47,068 nt of DNA, taken from the NCBI GenBank assembly GCA_045649545.1, contig JAZRQE010000041.1, positions 1 to 47,068 on the forward strand. The letters are read 5' to 3'. Every line of letters begins with the position of its first letter. The stretch's first letter is position 1. Position numbers and translations under genes: made by a program. Below are positions 1-7,151 of this stretch, piece by piece. The notes under the pieces are model-generated. The model worked only from the letters and a program-made list of their open reading frames with translations, ran no database searches and was not told the DNA's origin. Source of the DNA: UMGS172 sp045649545. Lineage in GTDB: Bacteria; Bacillota; Clostridia; Oscillospirales; Acutalibacteraceae.

Positions 1-47
1 TTACGAATTCTCGTAAGCATATCAGCTATTGTATCGGTGATTTGCAT
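1..47 (-). CDS. rpsH: 30S ribosomal protein S8, N-terminal fragment
   Basis: Only the first 15 codons lie in the window. They read MQITDTIADMLTRIR, the canonical start of S8, and the frame runs off the left edge. An AGGAGG ribosome binding site lies at 55-60, seven bases before the ATG. S8 binds the central domain of 16S rRNA in the small subunit. Its place directly after rpsZ is the standard spc order. The short visible length is the only limit on the call. Confidence 0.9.
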   Translation of the reverse strand, partial: MQITDTIADMLTRIR

Positions 48-67
48 ACCGTAACCTCCTTTACGTA

Positions 68-253
68 TTACCAGCTAGCCTTCTTTACTCCGGGAATTTC
101 GCCCTTGTAGGCTAATTCTCTGAAGCAAATTCGGCAGATACCGTACTTACGGAGATAAGCATGGGGACGACCGCAGATGTTACATCTGGTGTACTCTCTG
201 GTCGAAAACTTAGCAGGTTTCTGCTGCTTATTTTTCAATGATGTCTTAGCCAT
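68..253 (-). CDS. rpsZ: 30S ribosomal protein S14, zinc-binding type (61 aa)
   Basis: Short, zinc-dependent form of S14, a protein of the 30S head. Cys24, Cys27, Cys40 and Cys43 form two CxxC pairs of a zinc ribbon (CNIC...CRIC), and the protein has the 61-residue length typical of the type-Z form rather than the roughly 90-100 aa zinc-free form. The ORF is open five codons further upstream, but MAKTSLKNK is the family start, so I place the start at 253. It lies between rplE and rpsH as in the usual spc order. Zinc limitation would be expected to affect this form; whether a zinc-free paralogue exists cannot be seen here. Confidence 0.96.
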   Translation of the reverse strand: MAKTSLKNKQQKPAKFSTREYTRCNICGRPHAYLRKYGICRICFRELAYKGEIPGVKKASW

Positions 254-264
254 GTCTACACTCC

Positions 265-804
265 TCACTTCGCAAACGGGGCACCCATCAAGCTCAAGAG
301 CTCTCTGGCTTCCTCGTCGGTCTTTGCGGTTGTAACAAAGATGATGTCCATACCGCGAACCTTGTCGATTTTATCATATTCGATTTCAGGGAAAATCAAC
401 TGTTCCTTAACACCCATGGAATAGTTTCCGCGGCCGTCGAAAGAGTTGGGGTTGATACCTCTGAAGTCTCTTACTCTCGGAAGAGCAGTGTTGAAGAGTC
501 TGTCAACAAACTCATACATCTTCTCGCCTCTGAGAGTAACCTTGGCACCAATCGGCATACCTTCACGAAGTTTGAAGTTAGCAACCGATTTTCTTGCCTT
601 ACATACTACCGGATGCTGACCGGTAATCTGTGTTAAATCGTTTACGATGGCGTCGATAACTTTTGCATTATCTCTTGCCTCGCCGCAACCTACGTTAATA
701 ACAACCTTATCGAGCTTCGGAATCTGCATTACGCTCTTATAGTTGTATTTGCTCATAAGTGCAGGTGCGACGCTTTTCTTATATTCGTCTCTTAACCTTG
801 CCAT
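265..804 (-). CDS. rplE: 50S ribosomal protein L5 (179 aa)
   Basis: L5 binds 5S rRNA and helps form the central protuberance of the large subunit, contacting the P-site tRNA. The sequence has the family N terminus (MARLRDEYKKSVAPALM), the VVINVGCGEA and GQHPVVCKARKSVANFKLREGMPIG regions, and the C-terminal GMDIIFVTTAKTDEEARELL block. Length matches the usual 179-180 residues. It is 11 bases upstream of rpsZ and 18 bases downstream of rplX, so it is co-transcribed. Confidence 0.98.
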   Translation of the reverse strand: MARLRDEYKKSVAPALMSKYNYKSVMQIPKLDKVVINVGCGEARDNAKVIDAIVNDLTQITGQHPVVCKARKSVANFKLREGMPIGAKVTLRGEKMYEFVDRLFNTALPRVRDFRGINPNSFDGRGNYSMGVKEQLIFPEIEYDKIDKVRGMDIIFVTTAKTDEEARELLSLMGAPFAK

Positions 805-822
805 GTTAATGCATCCTCCTTA

Positions 823-1146
823 TCAGATTGTTTCGCCGCACTTTTTACAGATGCGGTCTTTTTTACCATCTTCGTAGAGCTTGTGGCCTACGCGGGTGGG
901 TTTCTTACATTTCGGGCAGACAACCTGAACCTTGCAGGCGTAGATTGCACTTTCTGCCTCAATAATACCGGAAGGGTCACCAGCTTTGCGGGGTTTAACA
1001 TGCTTTTTAACCATGTTGAGACCCTCAACAATAACCTTGCCCTCTTTCGGGCTGACCTCTAAAACCTTACCGGTCTTACCACGGTCTTTATCGTCGCCGG
1101 TCAAAATAATGACGGTATCGCCGACTTTAATATTCATTTTACTCAT
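823..1146 (-). CDS. rplX: 50S ribosomal protein L24 (107 aa), with Cys4 motif
   Basis: L24 is an assembly initiator of the 50S subunit. A KOW motif is visible near the N terminus (VGDTVIILTGDDKDRGKTGKV), followed by the EGLNMVKKHVKPRK block. The C-terminal third carries CPKC and CKKC about 20 residues apart, a likely zinc ribbon present in some but not all L24 proteins. GGAGG lies about 9 bases before the first ATG at 1146, which favours that start over the second Met three codons later. Confidence 0.97.
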   Translation of the reverse strand: MSKMNIKVGDTVIILTGDDKDRGKTGKVLEVSPKEGKVIVEGLNMVKKHVKPRKAGDPSGIIEAESAIYACKVQVVCPKCKKPTRVGHKLYEDGKKDRICKKCGETI

Positions 1147-1161
1147 GTCAGTATACCTCCA

Positions 1162-1530
1162 TTATAATACTTCGGGAGCGAGAGAAAGGATTTTCATATA
1201 GTCCTTCTCACGGAGCTCACGTGCGACTGGTCCAAAGATACGGGTACCTCTGGGAGTCTTATCTTCTTTAATAATAACCGCGGCATTTTCATCAAAACGG
1301 ATATATGAACCGTCGTTACGGCGAAGGCCCTTGCAGGAACGTACTACTACTGCCTTGACTACATCGCCCTTTTTGACGGTACCGCCGGGAGCTGCTTTCT
1401 TTACAGAAGCAACTACGACGTCGCCAATGTTGGCATACCTTCTGCCGGAGCCGCCAAGTACGCGGATGCACATTAATTCTTTTGCACCGGTGTTGTCGGC
1501 AACCTTAAGGTAAGTCTGTTGCTGTATCAC
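1162..1530 (-). CDS. rplN: 50S ribosomal protein L14 (122 aa)
   Basis: L14 sits at the subunit interface and forms bridges to 16S rRNA. The sequence shows the invariant family core: MIQQQTYLKVADNTGAKELMCIRVLGG at the start, GDVVVASVKKAAPGG, and the C-terminal RIFGPVARELREKDYMKILSLAPEVL. Its 122 residues are the canonical bacterial length. It has a strong AGGAGG upstream and sits between rpsQ and rplX as expected. Confidence 0.98.
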   Translation of the reverse strand: MIQQQTYLKVADNTGAKELMCIRVLGGSGRRYANIGDVVVASVKKAAPGGTVKKGDVVKAVVVRSCKGLRRNDGSYIRFDENAAVIIKEDKTPRGTRIFGPVARELREKDYMKILSLAPEVL

Positions 1531-1549
1531 AGTTTCTTCCTCCTTTAGA

Positions 1550-1807
1550 CTACTTTGCCTTCTCTATGATTTCAACTACGCGCCATCTCTTATCTTTGGA
1601 AAGGGGACGTGTCTCCATCAGAAGTACACGGTCACCGATGCCGCACTCATTGTTCTCATCATGGGCTTTGAACTTAACGGTGTTCTTAATAATTTTCTTG
1701 TAGAGCGGGTGCTTTACGTTGTCTTCGATAGCAACTACAACGGTCTTATCCATCTTGTCGCTTACAACCTTACCTACTCTTGTTTTACGAAGGTTTCTTT
1801 CGCTCAT
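1550..1807 (-). CDS. rpsQ: 30S ribosomal protein S17 (85 aa)
   Basis: S17 is a primary 16S rRNA-binding protein with an OB fold. Recognisable blocks are RKTRVGKVVSDKMDKTVVVAI near the N terminus, HPLYKKIIKNTVKFKAHDENN in the middle and RPLSKDKRWRVVEIIEKAK at the end. Length is normal for the family. It follows rpmC by 19 bases and precedes rplN by 19 bases in the same transcription unit. Confidence 0.98.
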   Translation of the reverse strand: MSERNLRKTRVGKVVSDKMDKTVVVAIEDNVKHPLYKKIIKNTVKFKAHDENNECGIGDRVLLMETRPLSKDKRWRVVEIIEKAK

Positions 1808-1826
1808 AGCTTAGTGCCTCCCTTTC

Positions 1827-2030
1827 TTAAGAATTGGTGCCGTTCATTTCGATTTCGCGGAGAATTGTCTTAACTCTTGCGATATCTTTCTTAACGGCTG
1901 CAATTCTAATCGGGTTATCGAGCTGGTTAATGGCATGTTGGAAGCGAAGATTGAAAAGCTCTTTCTTCAAATCAGCTAACTGTTCCTCCAACTTTGCCGG
2001 AGTCATTTCTCTGAGTTCCTTAACATTCAT
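1827..2030 (-). CDS. rpmC: 50S ribosomal protein L29 (67 aa)
   Basis: L29 is a small two-helix protein near the peptide exit tunnel, where signal recognition particle and trigger factor dock. The family signature LKKELFNLRFQHAINQLDNP is visible at residues about 21-40. The start codon overlaps the stop of rplP by one base (TAATG), so the two genes are probably translationally coupled. Confidence 0.98.
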   Translation of the reverse strand: MNVKELREMTPAKLEEQLADLKKELFNLRFQHAINQLDNPIRIAAVKKDIARVKTILREIEMNGTNS

Positions 2031-2452
2031 TACTGCTCACCACCCATCTCTTTAGTAATAAACTTGCATTTGATAGGCAGCTTGTTGGCAGCAAGACGCA
2101 TAGCCTCGCGAGCGACCTCTTCGGACACACCGCCGATTTCAAACATAACTCTGCCCGGTTTTACCACGGCTACCCAATACTCAGGAGAACCTTTACCGGA
2201 ACCCATACGGGTTTCAGCCGGCTTCTCAGTAATCGGCTTGTCGGGGAAAATCTTAATCCAAACCTGACCGCCACGCTTGATGTAACGAGTCATAGCGATA
2301 CGGGCTGCTTCGATTTGGTTGGAAGTAATCCAAGCCGGCTCTAAAGCCTGCAAACCGAAATCTCCGTTAGAAACGAAGTTGCCGCGGAGTGCCTGACCTT
2401 TGAGGCGTCCTCTGTGTACGCGGCGATATTTAACACGCTTAGGTAATAACAT
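2030..2452 (-). CDS. rplP: 50S ribosomal protein L16 (140 aa)
   Basis: L16 helps shape the A-site region of the peptidyl transferase centre. The N terminus MLLPKRVKYRRVHRGRLKG and the later RMGSGKGSPEYWVAVVKPG block are diagnostic. Length is close to the usual 137-144 residues. Its start overlaps the rpsC stop by one base and its stop overlaps the rpmC start, an arrangement that implies coupled translation of the three proteins. Confidence 0.98.
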   Translation of the reverse strand: MLLPKRVKYRRVHRGRLKGQALRGNFVSNGDFGLQALEPAWITSNQIEAARIAMTRYIKRGGQVWIKIFPDKPITEKPAETRMGSGKGSPEYWVAVVKPGRVMFEIGGVSEEVAREAMRLAANKLPIKCKFITKEMGGEQ

Positions 2453-3123
2453 CAGCGGTTGCCTCCTTCCTTGCGGGGCTTACGTGCATCGTGAAGAACT
2501 TCACCGGTGTAAATCCATACCTTTACGCCGATACGGCCGTAAGTGGTATGAGCTTCAGCGAAGCCATAGTCGATGTCAGCACGAATAGTCTGAAGCGGAA
2601 TGGTTCCTTCACGGTAGTTTTCAGAACGTGCAATTTCTGCACCGCCCAAACGACCGGAAACCTGTGTTTTGATACCCTTAACGCCGCAACGCATTGCACG
2701 TCCGATGGACAACTTCATTGCACGACGGAAGGATACACGCTTCTCAAGCTGAGCTGCGATGCTTTCAGCAACCAAGGTTGCGTTAACATCGGGGTTCTTA
2801 ATTTCTACGATATTGATGAATACATCTTTATCGGTTTTGAGAAGCTTTTTGCACTGTACTTTAAGCTTTTCGATTTCTTCGCCCTTGCGGCCGATTACCA
2901 TACCCGGCTTTGCACAGTGAATGTGGATGCGAACGCGAGAAGCGTCACGCTCAATCTCAATTTTCGGAACACCTGCCGAATAAAGAGTTTTCTTTAAGAA
3001 CTTACGGAGGTTGTAGTCCTCAACCAAAGTTTCGCCGAAATCCTTATCCTTGGTGAACCAACGAGAATCCCAGTTTTTAATAACTCCAACACGGAAACCG
3101 TGGGGATTTACTTTCTGGCCCAT
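2452..3123 (-). CDS. rpsC: 30S ribosomal protein S3 (223 aa)
   Basis: S3 lines the mRNA entry channel of the 30S subunit. It begins with the typical MGQKVNPHGFRVGVIK, contains a type-II KH domain with the GMVIGRKGEEIEKL loop at about residues 74-87, and has the C-terminal GRLGGAEIARSENYREGTIPLQTIRADIDYG region. The length of 223 residues is normal. It lies between rplV and rplP, as in other Firmicutes. Confidence 0.98.
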   Translation of the reverse strand: MGQKVNPHGFRVGVIKNWDSRWFTKDKDFGETLVEDYNLRKFLKKTLYSAGVPKIEIERDASRVRIHIHCAKPGMVIGRKGEEIEKLKVQCKKLLKTDKDVFINIVEIKNPDVNATLVAESIAAQLEKRVSFRRAMKLSIGRAMRCGVKGIKTQVSGRLGGAEIARSENYREGTIPLQTIRADIDYGFAEAHTTYGRIGVKVWIYTGEVLHDARKPRKEGGNR

Positions 3124-3138
3124 AACTTAACCTCCTTC

Positions 3139-3477
3139 TTAGATTTCACGTTCTCTGAGAACCAGAGTAACGTGAGATGTTCTCTTCAAGATGCGGTGTG
3201 CACGGCCGTGGTCTTTAGCTCTAATTCTCTTTAAGATAGGACCGGGACCAACGTAGCACTCTGCAACGTAAAGTTTAGAAACATCCATTTGATGATTGTT
3301 TTCTGCATTTGCAATAGCTGATTTGAGCAGTTTTTCAAGATACTCGCAGGCCGACTTCGGTGTGAACCTAAGAATAGCCATGGCTTTATCAGCGTCCTGA
3401 TTACGAATTAAATCGAGGACTATCTGCACCTTGCGAGGTGATATGCGGGCATATCTGAGTGTTGCCCTTGCTTCCAT
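3139..3477 (-). CDS. rplV: 50S ribosomal protein L22 (112 aa)
   Basis: L22 lines the nascent-peptide exit tunnel; its extended hairpin is a known site of macrolide-resistance changes. The core MEARATLRYARISPRKVQIVLDLIRNQDADKA and the C-terminal RAKDHGRAHRILKRTSHVTLVLRE are clear. An in-frame ATG lies two codons upstream (3483), but the GGAG motif is only a few bases from it and about nine bases from the ATG at 3477, so I choose 3477. Confidence 0.97.
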   Translation of the reverse strand: MEARATLRYARISPRKVQIVLDLIRNQDADKAMAILRFTPKSACEYLEKLLKSAIANAENNHQMDVSKLYVAECYVGPGPILKRIRAKDHGRAHRILKRTSHVTLVLREREI

Positions 3478-3500
3478 AGTCATACTCTCCTTTCGACCGC

Positions 3501-3773
3501 TTACTTCGTTGTCTTTGCACCGGCATGACCCTTAAAGGTTCTGGTCGGAGCAAATTCGCCGAATTTATGACCTACCATGTCTTCGGTAACGTATACCGGA
3601 ACATGCTTTCTGCCGTCATGAACTGCCACCGTATGTCCGACGAAATCGGGGAAAATAGTGGATGAACGGCTCCAAGTTTTGAGGACACGCTTCTCGCCTG
3701 CTGCGTTCATTTCCTGAACACGCTTTAAAAGCACGGGCTGAATAAAAGGTCCTTTTTTAACGCTTCTTCCCAT
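3501..3773 (-). CDS. rpsS: 30S ribosomal protein S19 (90 aa)
   Basis: S19 sits in the head of the 30S subunit, forms a complex with S13 and reaches the A-site tRNA. The sequence starts MGRSVKKGPFIQPVLLKRV and carries the signature KTWSRSSTIFPDFVGHTVAVHDGRKHVPVYVTEDMVGHKFGEFAPTRTF. A GGAGA ribosome binding site precedes the ATG. It has normal length and position between rplB and rplV. Confidence 0.98.
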   Translation of the reverse strand: MGRSVKKGPFIQPVLLKRVQEMNAAGEKRVLKTWSRSSTIFPDFVGHTVAVHDGRKHVPVYVTEDMVGHKFGEFAPTRTFKGHAGAKTTK

Positions 3774-3794
3774 TGTTGTTTCTCCTTTCGTCGA

Positions 3795-4628
3795 TTACTT
3801 GGCATTACGACGTTTGACAATATACTTGTCAGTCGATTTATGCTTCTTACGGGTTTTGTAACCCAAGGTGGGTTTACCCCAAGGTGTAACAGGACCGGAA
3901 CGGCCGATAGGAGCACGTCCCTCACCACCACCGTGGGGGTGGTCACACGGGTTCATAACAGAACCGCGAACTGTAGGACGCCAACCCATATGACGCTTAC
4001 GACCTGCTTTACCGATGTTAACATTCTCATGCTCGGGGTTAGATACGCTACCGACGGTTGCCATGCAGTTAGCAGGAACGTTACGGAGCTCACCTGAAGG
4101 AAGTCTCAAAAGAGCCATTCCATTTTCTTTAGCCATGAGCTGAGCCATGTTACCGGCTGAACGTGCGAGCTGTGCACCCTTACCGGGGTAAAGCTCTACG
4201 TTGTGAACAACAGTACCAACAGGGATATCGCTGAGTTTCAATGCGTTACCCGGCTTAATATCAGCTGTGGGACCTGAAATAACGGTATCGCCGACCTTTA
4301 AATCCTGAGGAGCGATGGTGTAACGCTTCTCGCCGTCCTCGTACTGAACGAGTGCAATAAATGCTGAACGGTTGGGGTCGTACTCAAGAGTCATAACAGT
4401 GGCGGGTACGCCGATTTTATCACGCTTGAAGTCGATGATACGATACTTAATTCTGTTTCCGCCGCCATGATGACGAACGGTGATGCGGCCATAGCTGTTA
4501 CGGCCTGCATTCTTTTTGATTACGCCTAACAAGCTCTTTTCAGGTGCTACTTTAGAAAGTACGGAATAATCCATAACGGTCATACCGCGGCGACCCGGAG
4601 TCGTAGGCTTGTAATGCTTAATAGCCAT
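3795..4628 (-). CDS. rplB: 50S ribosomal protein L2 (277 aa)
   Basis: L2 is among the most conserved 23S rRNA-binding proteins and is required for subunit association and peptidyl transfer. The family start MAIKHYKPTTPGRRGMTVMDY and the C-terminal MNPCDHPHGGGEGRAPIGRSGPVTPWGKPTLGYKTRKKHKSTDKYIVKRR are unmistakable. The frame is open four codons further up to a GTG at 4640, but that GTG directly abuts the AGGAGA motif; the ATG at 4628 is 13 bases from it and matches the family. Confidence 0.97.
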   Translation of the reverse strand: MAIKHYKPTTPGRRGMTVMDYSVLSKVAPEKSLLGVIKKNAGRNSYGRITVRHHGGGNRIKYRIIDFKRDKIGVPATVMTLEYDPNRSAFIALVQYEDGEKRYTIAPQDLKVGDTVISGPTADIKPGNALKLSDIPVGTVVHNVELYPGKGAQLARSAGNMAQLMAKENGMALLRLPSGELRNVPANCMATVGSVSNPEHENVNIGKAGRKRHMGWRPTVRGSVMNPCDHPHGGGEGRAPIGRSGPVTPWGKPTLGYKTRKKHKSTDKYIVKRRNAK

Positions 4629-4708
4629 TTTAAGTTTCACTCTCCTATTTGGGCTTAGCGGAGTTTTAAAACTCCATACATTGCCTTAATCGTTCTTGAA
4701 TTAACTAA

Positions 4709-5002
4709 TTACATCAAACCGTCGAAGAATTCGATAGTCTTGGAATCTGCCTTAAGGGTAACAACTGCCTTTTTCCAAGCAGCGGTGTATCCCTCGTAAC
4801 GACCCATGCGACGCTTGTGGCCGCTGACGTTCATGGTGTTGACCTTTTCAACCTTAACACCGAAGATTTCCTCGCAAGCTCTTGCGATATCAATCTTAGT
4901 AGCGTCTACTGCTACTTTGAAGGTGTACTTCTTGTCGGCAAAACCGGTCATGCTGTGCTCGGTGATAACCGGAGCAATAATAATGTCCTGAGCTGCTTTC
5001 AT
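4709..5002 (-). CDS. rplW: 50S ribosomal protein L23 (97 aa)
   Basis: L23 sits at the exit-tunnel rim and is the docking site for trigger factor and SRP. DIIIAPVITEHSM at the start and KYTFKVAVDATKIDIARACEEIFGVKVEKVNTMNVSGHKRRMGRYEGYTAAWKKAVVTL are typical. Its ATG overlaps the stop of rplD by one base. The spacer to rplB (4629-4708) contains a short palindrome at about 4660-4675 on top of the ribosome binding site of rplB. Confidence 0.97.
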   Translation of the reverse strand: MKAAQDIIIAPVITEHSMTGFADKKYTFKVAVDATKIDIARACEEIFGVKVEKVNTMNVSGHKRRMGRYEGYTAAWKKAVVTLKADSKTIEFFDGLM

Positions 5003-5625
5003 TATGCGTAAACCTCCTCGATGGTCTTAACAGCATCCTTAACGATAACCAAAGTATCGGCATTGATGATGTCATAGGTGTTGATGGTGTTTACCTGTGC
5101 GGTCTTTACGCCGGGGATGTTAGCAGCACTCTTAACAACGTTTGCTTCGTTGGAAGCGAGAACGATAAGAGTCTTCTTACCGGTTTCGAGAGCCTTCAGG
5201 CACTCAACAACAGTCTTAGTCTTAAAGCCCTCAACGGTGAGAGCATCAAGAACGATAAGGGATTCTGTGAGAACCTTATCAGAAAGAGCAGACTTCAAAG
5301 CAAGCTGTCTTTCCTTCTTGTTGATGGTGTAGTAGTAATCTCTGGGCTTGGGACCGAGAGCAATACCGCCGTGTGTCCACTGCGGTGCACGGGTAGAACC
5401 CTGTCTTGCATGGCCTGTACCCTTCTGTCTCCAGGGCTTCTTACCGCCGCCGGAAACTTCGGAGCGGGTCAATGTCGACTGTGTGCCCTGACGCTGATTA
5501 GCGAGGTAGTTCACAACAGCCATGTGCATAACGGCGGCGTTAGGCTCGATACCGAATACTGCAGAGCTTAATTCGATTTCTCCAACCGACTTACCGGCCA
5601 TATCCTTAATTGCAACAACTGGCAT
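5002..5625 (-). CDS. rplD: 50S ribosomal protein L4 (207 aa)
   Basis: L4 lines the exit tunnel and, in some bacteria, represses its own S10 operon by acting on the leader RNA (established for E. coli; not shown here). The loop region GTQSTLTRSEVSGGGKKPWRQKGTGHARQGSTRAPQW is diagnostic, with the conserved W and the RAGSxRSP-like segment here reading RQGSTRAPQW. The C-terminal half is a Rossmann-like fold with typical DTLVIVKDAVKTIEEVYA ending. It is encoded directly after rplC. Confidence 0.97.
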   Translation of the reverse strand: MPVVAIKDMAGKSVGEIELSSAVFGIEPNAAVMHMAVVNYLANQRQGTQSTLTRSEVSGGGKKPWRQKGTGHARQGSTRAPQWTHGGIALGPKPRDYYYTINKKERQLALKSALSDKVLTESLIVLDALTVEGFKTKTVVECLKALETGKKTLIVLASNEANVVKSAANIPGVKTAQVNTINTYDIINADTLVIVKDAVKTIEEVYA

Positions 5626-5642
5626 TTTCCTTCACTCCTTCC

Positions 5643-6275
5643 TTAAGCTTTAACGCTATCGAAAACAACTACGATAGCACCCTTGGGACCGGGAACGGCA
5701 CCCTTAACTGCGATGATGTTGTTTTCTACGTCAATCTTGACAACTTCAAGATTCTGAACAGTTACACGCTCGTTACCGAGGTGACCTGCCATCTTCTTAC
5801 CCTTCATAACACGTGAAGGTGTTGAGCTTGCACCCAACGAACCGCCGTGGCGGTGAACAGGGCCGGTACCGTGAGATTCTTTCAAGCGAGCGAAGTTCCA
5901 ACGCTTAATTACGCCGGCGTAGCCCTTACCTTTACTTGTACCTCTTACGTCTACCTTGTCGCCCTCTGCGAAAACGTCAGCCTTAATGATGTCGCCTACG
6001 TTGTAAGCAGAGCAATCATCAAATCTGAATTCGCGAAGAACCTTCTTAGGAGCTACATCGCCCTTTGAGAAATGGCCCTTCATAGGCTTGTTTACCTTTG
6101 AAGCCTTCAAGTCGCCGAAGCCAACCTGAATTGCTTCGTACCCGTCATTCTCGGTTGTTTTCTTCTGGCTGATGACACAGGGGCCTGCCTCGATAACTGT
6201 TATCGGAACAACGTTACCGTTTGCGTCAAAAAGCTGGGTCATACCGAGCTTCTTGCCTACGATACCTTTTTGCAT
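5643..6275 (-). CDS. rplC: 50S ribosomal protein L3 (210 aa)
   Basis: L3 starts 50S assembly and reaches the peptidyl transferase centre. The start MQKGIVGKKLGMTQLFDANGNVVPITVIEAGPC and the loop region FARLKESHGTGPVHRHGGSLGASSTPSRVMKGKKMAGHLGNERVTVQNLEVVKID are diagnostic. The length is normal. An AGGAGG lies upstream. The gap to rpsJ is about 70 bases, the longest inside this operon. Confidence 0.98.
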   Translation of the reverse strand: MQKGIVGKKLGMTQLFDANGNVVPITVIEAGPCVISQKKTTENDGYEAIQVGFGDLKASKVNKPMKGHFSKGDVAPKKVLREFRFDDCSAYNVGDIIKADVFAEGDKVDVRGTSKGKGYAGVIKRWNFARLKESHGTGPVHRHGGSLGASSTPSRVMKGKKMAGHLGNERVTVQNLEVVKIDVENNIIAVKGAVPGPKGAIVVVFDSVKA

Positions 6276-6346
6276 TTTATTTTTCCTCCTAAATGGTTAT
6301 TGGTTGACATAAGTTTATGCCAACATGACCTGCCTTACGTTAAAGA

Positions 6347-6658
6347 TTAGAGCTTAATCTCAATCTCAACGCCGGCGGGGAGCTCAAGACCCATCAGAGC
6401 TTCAACAGTTTTGTTGGAAGGTCTGAGAACGTCGATAAGCCTTTTGTGAGTTCTGCTTTCAAACTGCTCACGGCTGTCCTTATATTTGTGGACTGCACGA
6501 AGAATGGTTACAACTTCCTTTTCAGTAGGAAGGGGTACGGGACCCGAAACACGAGCACCGGTACGCTTTGCTGTCTCGATAATCTTCTCTGAAGCCTGGT
6601 CGATGAGAGCATGGTCGTAACTTTTCAGTCTGATTCTGATTTTCTCCTTAACTGCCAT
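6347..6658 (-). CDS. rpsJ: 30S ribosomal protein S10 (103 aa), first gene of the operon
   Basis: S10 belongs to the 30S head and also acts as NusE in transcription antitermination. The family start MAVKEKIRIRLKSYDHALIDQASEKIIETAKRTGARVSGPVPLPTEKE is clear, so I place the start at 6658 although the frame is open 12 codons further; AAGGAGG sits 11 bases upstream of this ATG. It is the first gene after the promoter at 6940-6968 and a leader of about 275 nt. Confidence 0.98.
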   Translation of the reverse strand: MAVKEKIRIRLKSYDHALIDQASEKIIETAKRTGARVSGPVPLPTEKEVVTILRAVHKYKDSREQFESRTHKRLIDVLRPSNKTVEALMGLELPAGVEIEIKL

Positions 6659-6933
6659 TGTGACTTTCGCCTCCTTAAATAATTTGGCGGGCAACGCCGC
6701 TTTGTCTGCAATGTTTACATTGTGCCGGGTGTTTCATCCCTGTCCAATATAAAATCCGGATTGGAGCAAACTTTTTGCTTACAATCCGGGGCCGACATCG
6801 GCGTTAACTTTGGTAGTCCCAAAACAACGCTGGAAACTTGCCGCCCGGTTTAAAATCGGACATACTCCGCGGAAATTCCCCAACTCGAAGGTTGGCCACC
6901 TCCCGCATCAACGCATATCTGCACATCACATGC
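6659..6933 (-). promoter_or_regulatory. Structured 5' leader of the S10 operon
   Basis: About 275 nt separate the predicted transcription start (near 6933) from rpsJ. The leader RNA contains several hairpins: one at 6880-6895 with a 5-bp CCAAC/GTTGG stem, a long one at 6756-6789 with CCGGATTG/CAATCCGG arms and an inner AGCAAA/TTTGCT stem followed by an AT-rich run (ATTTTATA), and smaller ones nearer the gene. The long hairpin followed by a U-rich run resembles an attenuator. Autoregulation by a ribosomal protein such as L4 is a reasonable guess but I do not recognise a named leader motif. Confidence 0.5.
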
Positions 6934-6939
6934 CCAAGT

Positions 6940-6968
6940 AGTATAACACATCACTTCACAAATTGCAA
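6940..6968 (-). promoter_or_regulatory. Promoter of the S10 ribosomal operon
   Basis: On the minus strand TTGCAA (6963-6968) is separated by exactly 17 bases from TATACT (6940-6945), a good sigma-A promoter. It lies about 280 bases upstream of rpsJ, with only AT-rich, gene-free DNA behind it up to 7112. The stretch 6969-7112 otherwise shows nothing except poly-T/poly-A runs and low-complexity AT sequence. Confidence 0.75.
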
Positions 6969-7112
6969 GTGTTTTTTTAAAACTTTTTTGAATTTTTTTA
7001 AACCCGAAAACAGCAAGTTTTTTATATTAAATTACCTTGATATTATATTAATTTTTCAAAAATAACAACTGCAAAACAGCGCTCAAAAATTCCTTTATAT
7101 ATATAATGTAAG

Positions 7113-7139
7113 AAAACCCGCTCAAAAGAACGGGTTTTT
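7113..7139 (-). terminator. Intrinsic terminator, usable in both directions
   Basis: An AAAACCCG/CGGGTTTT stem with a 10-base loop is followed by a T run on the minus strand (from the A run at the left side) and by TTTTT on the plus strand. It lies 12 bases after the stop of the Ser/Asp-rich membrane protein gene and ends the proS-7152 transcription unit. Confidence 0.8.
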
Positions 7140-7151
7140 AAGGTTAAAAAG

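Noticed and set aside
2491..2997. 168-codon ORF on the plus strand inside rpsC
   Set aside because: Antisense shadow of the S3 gene; the minus-strand protein is unambiguous.
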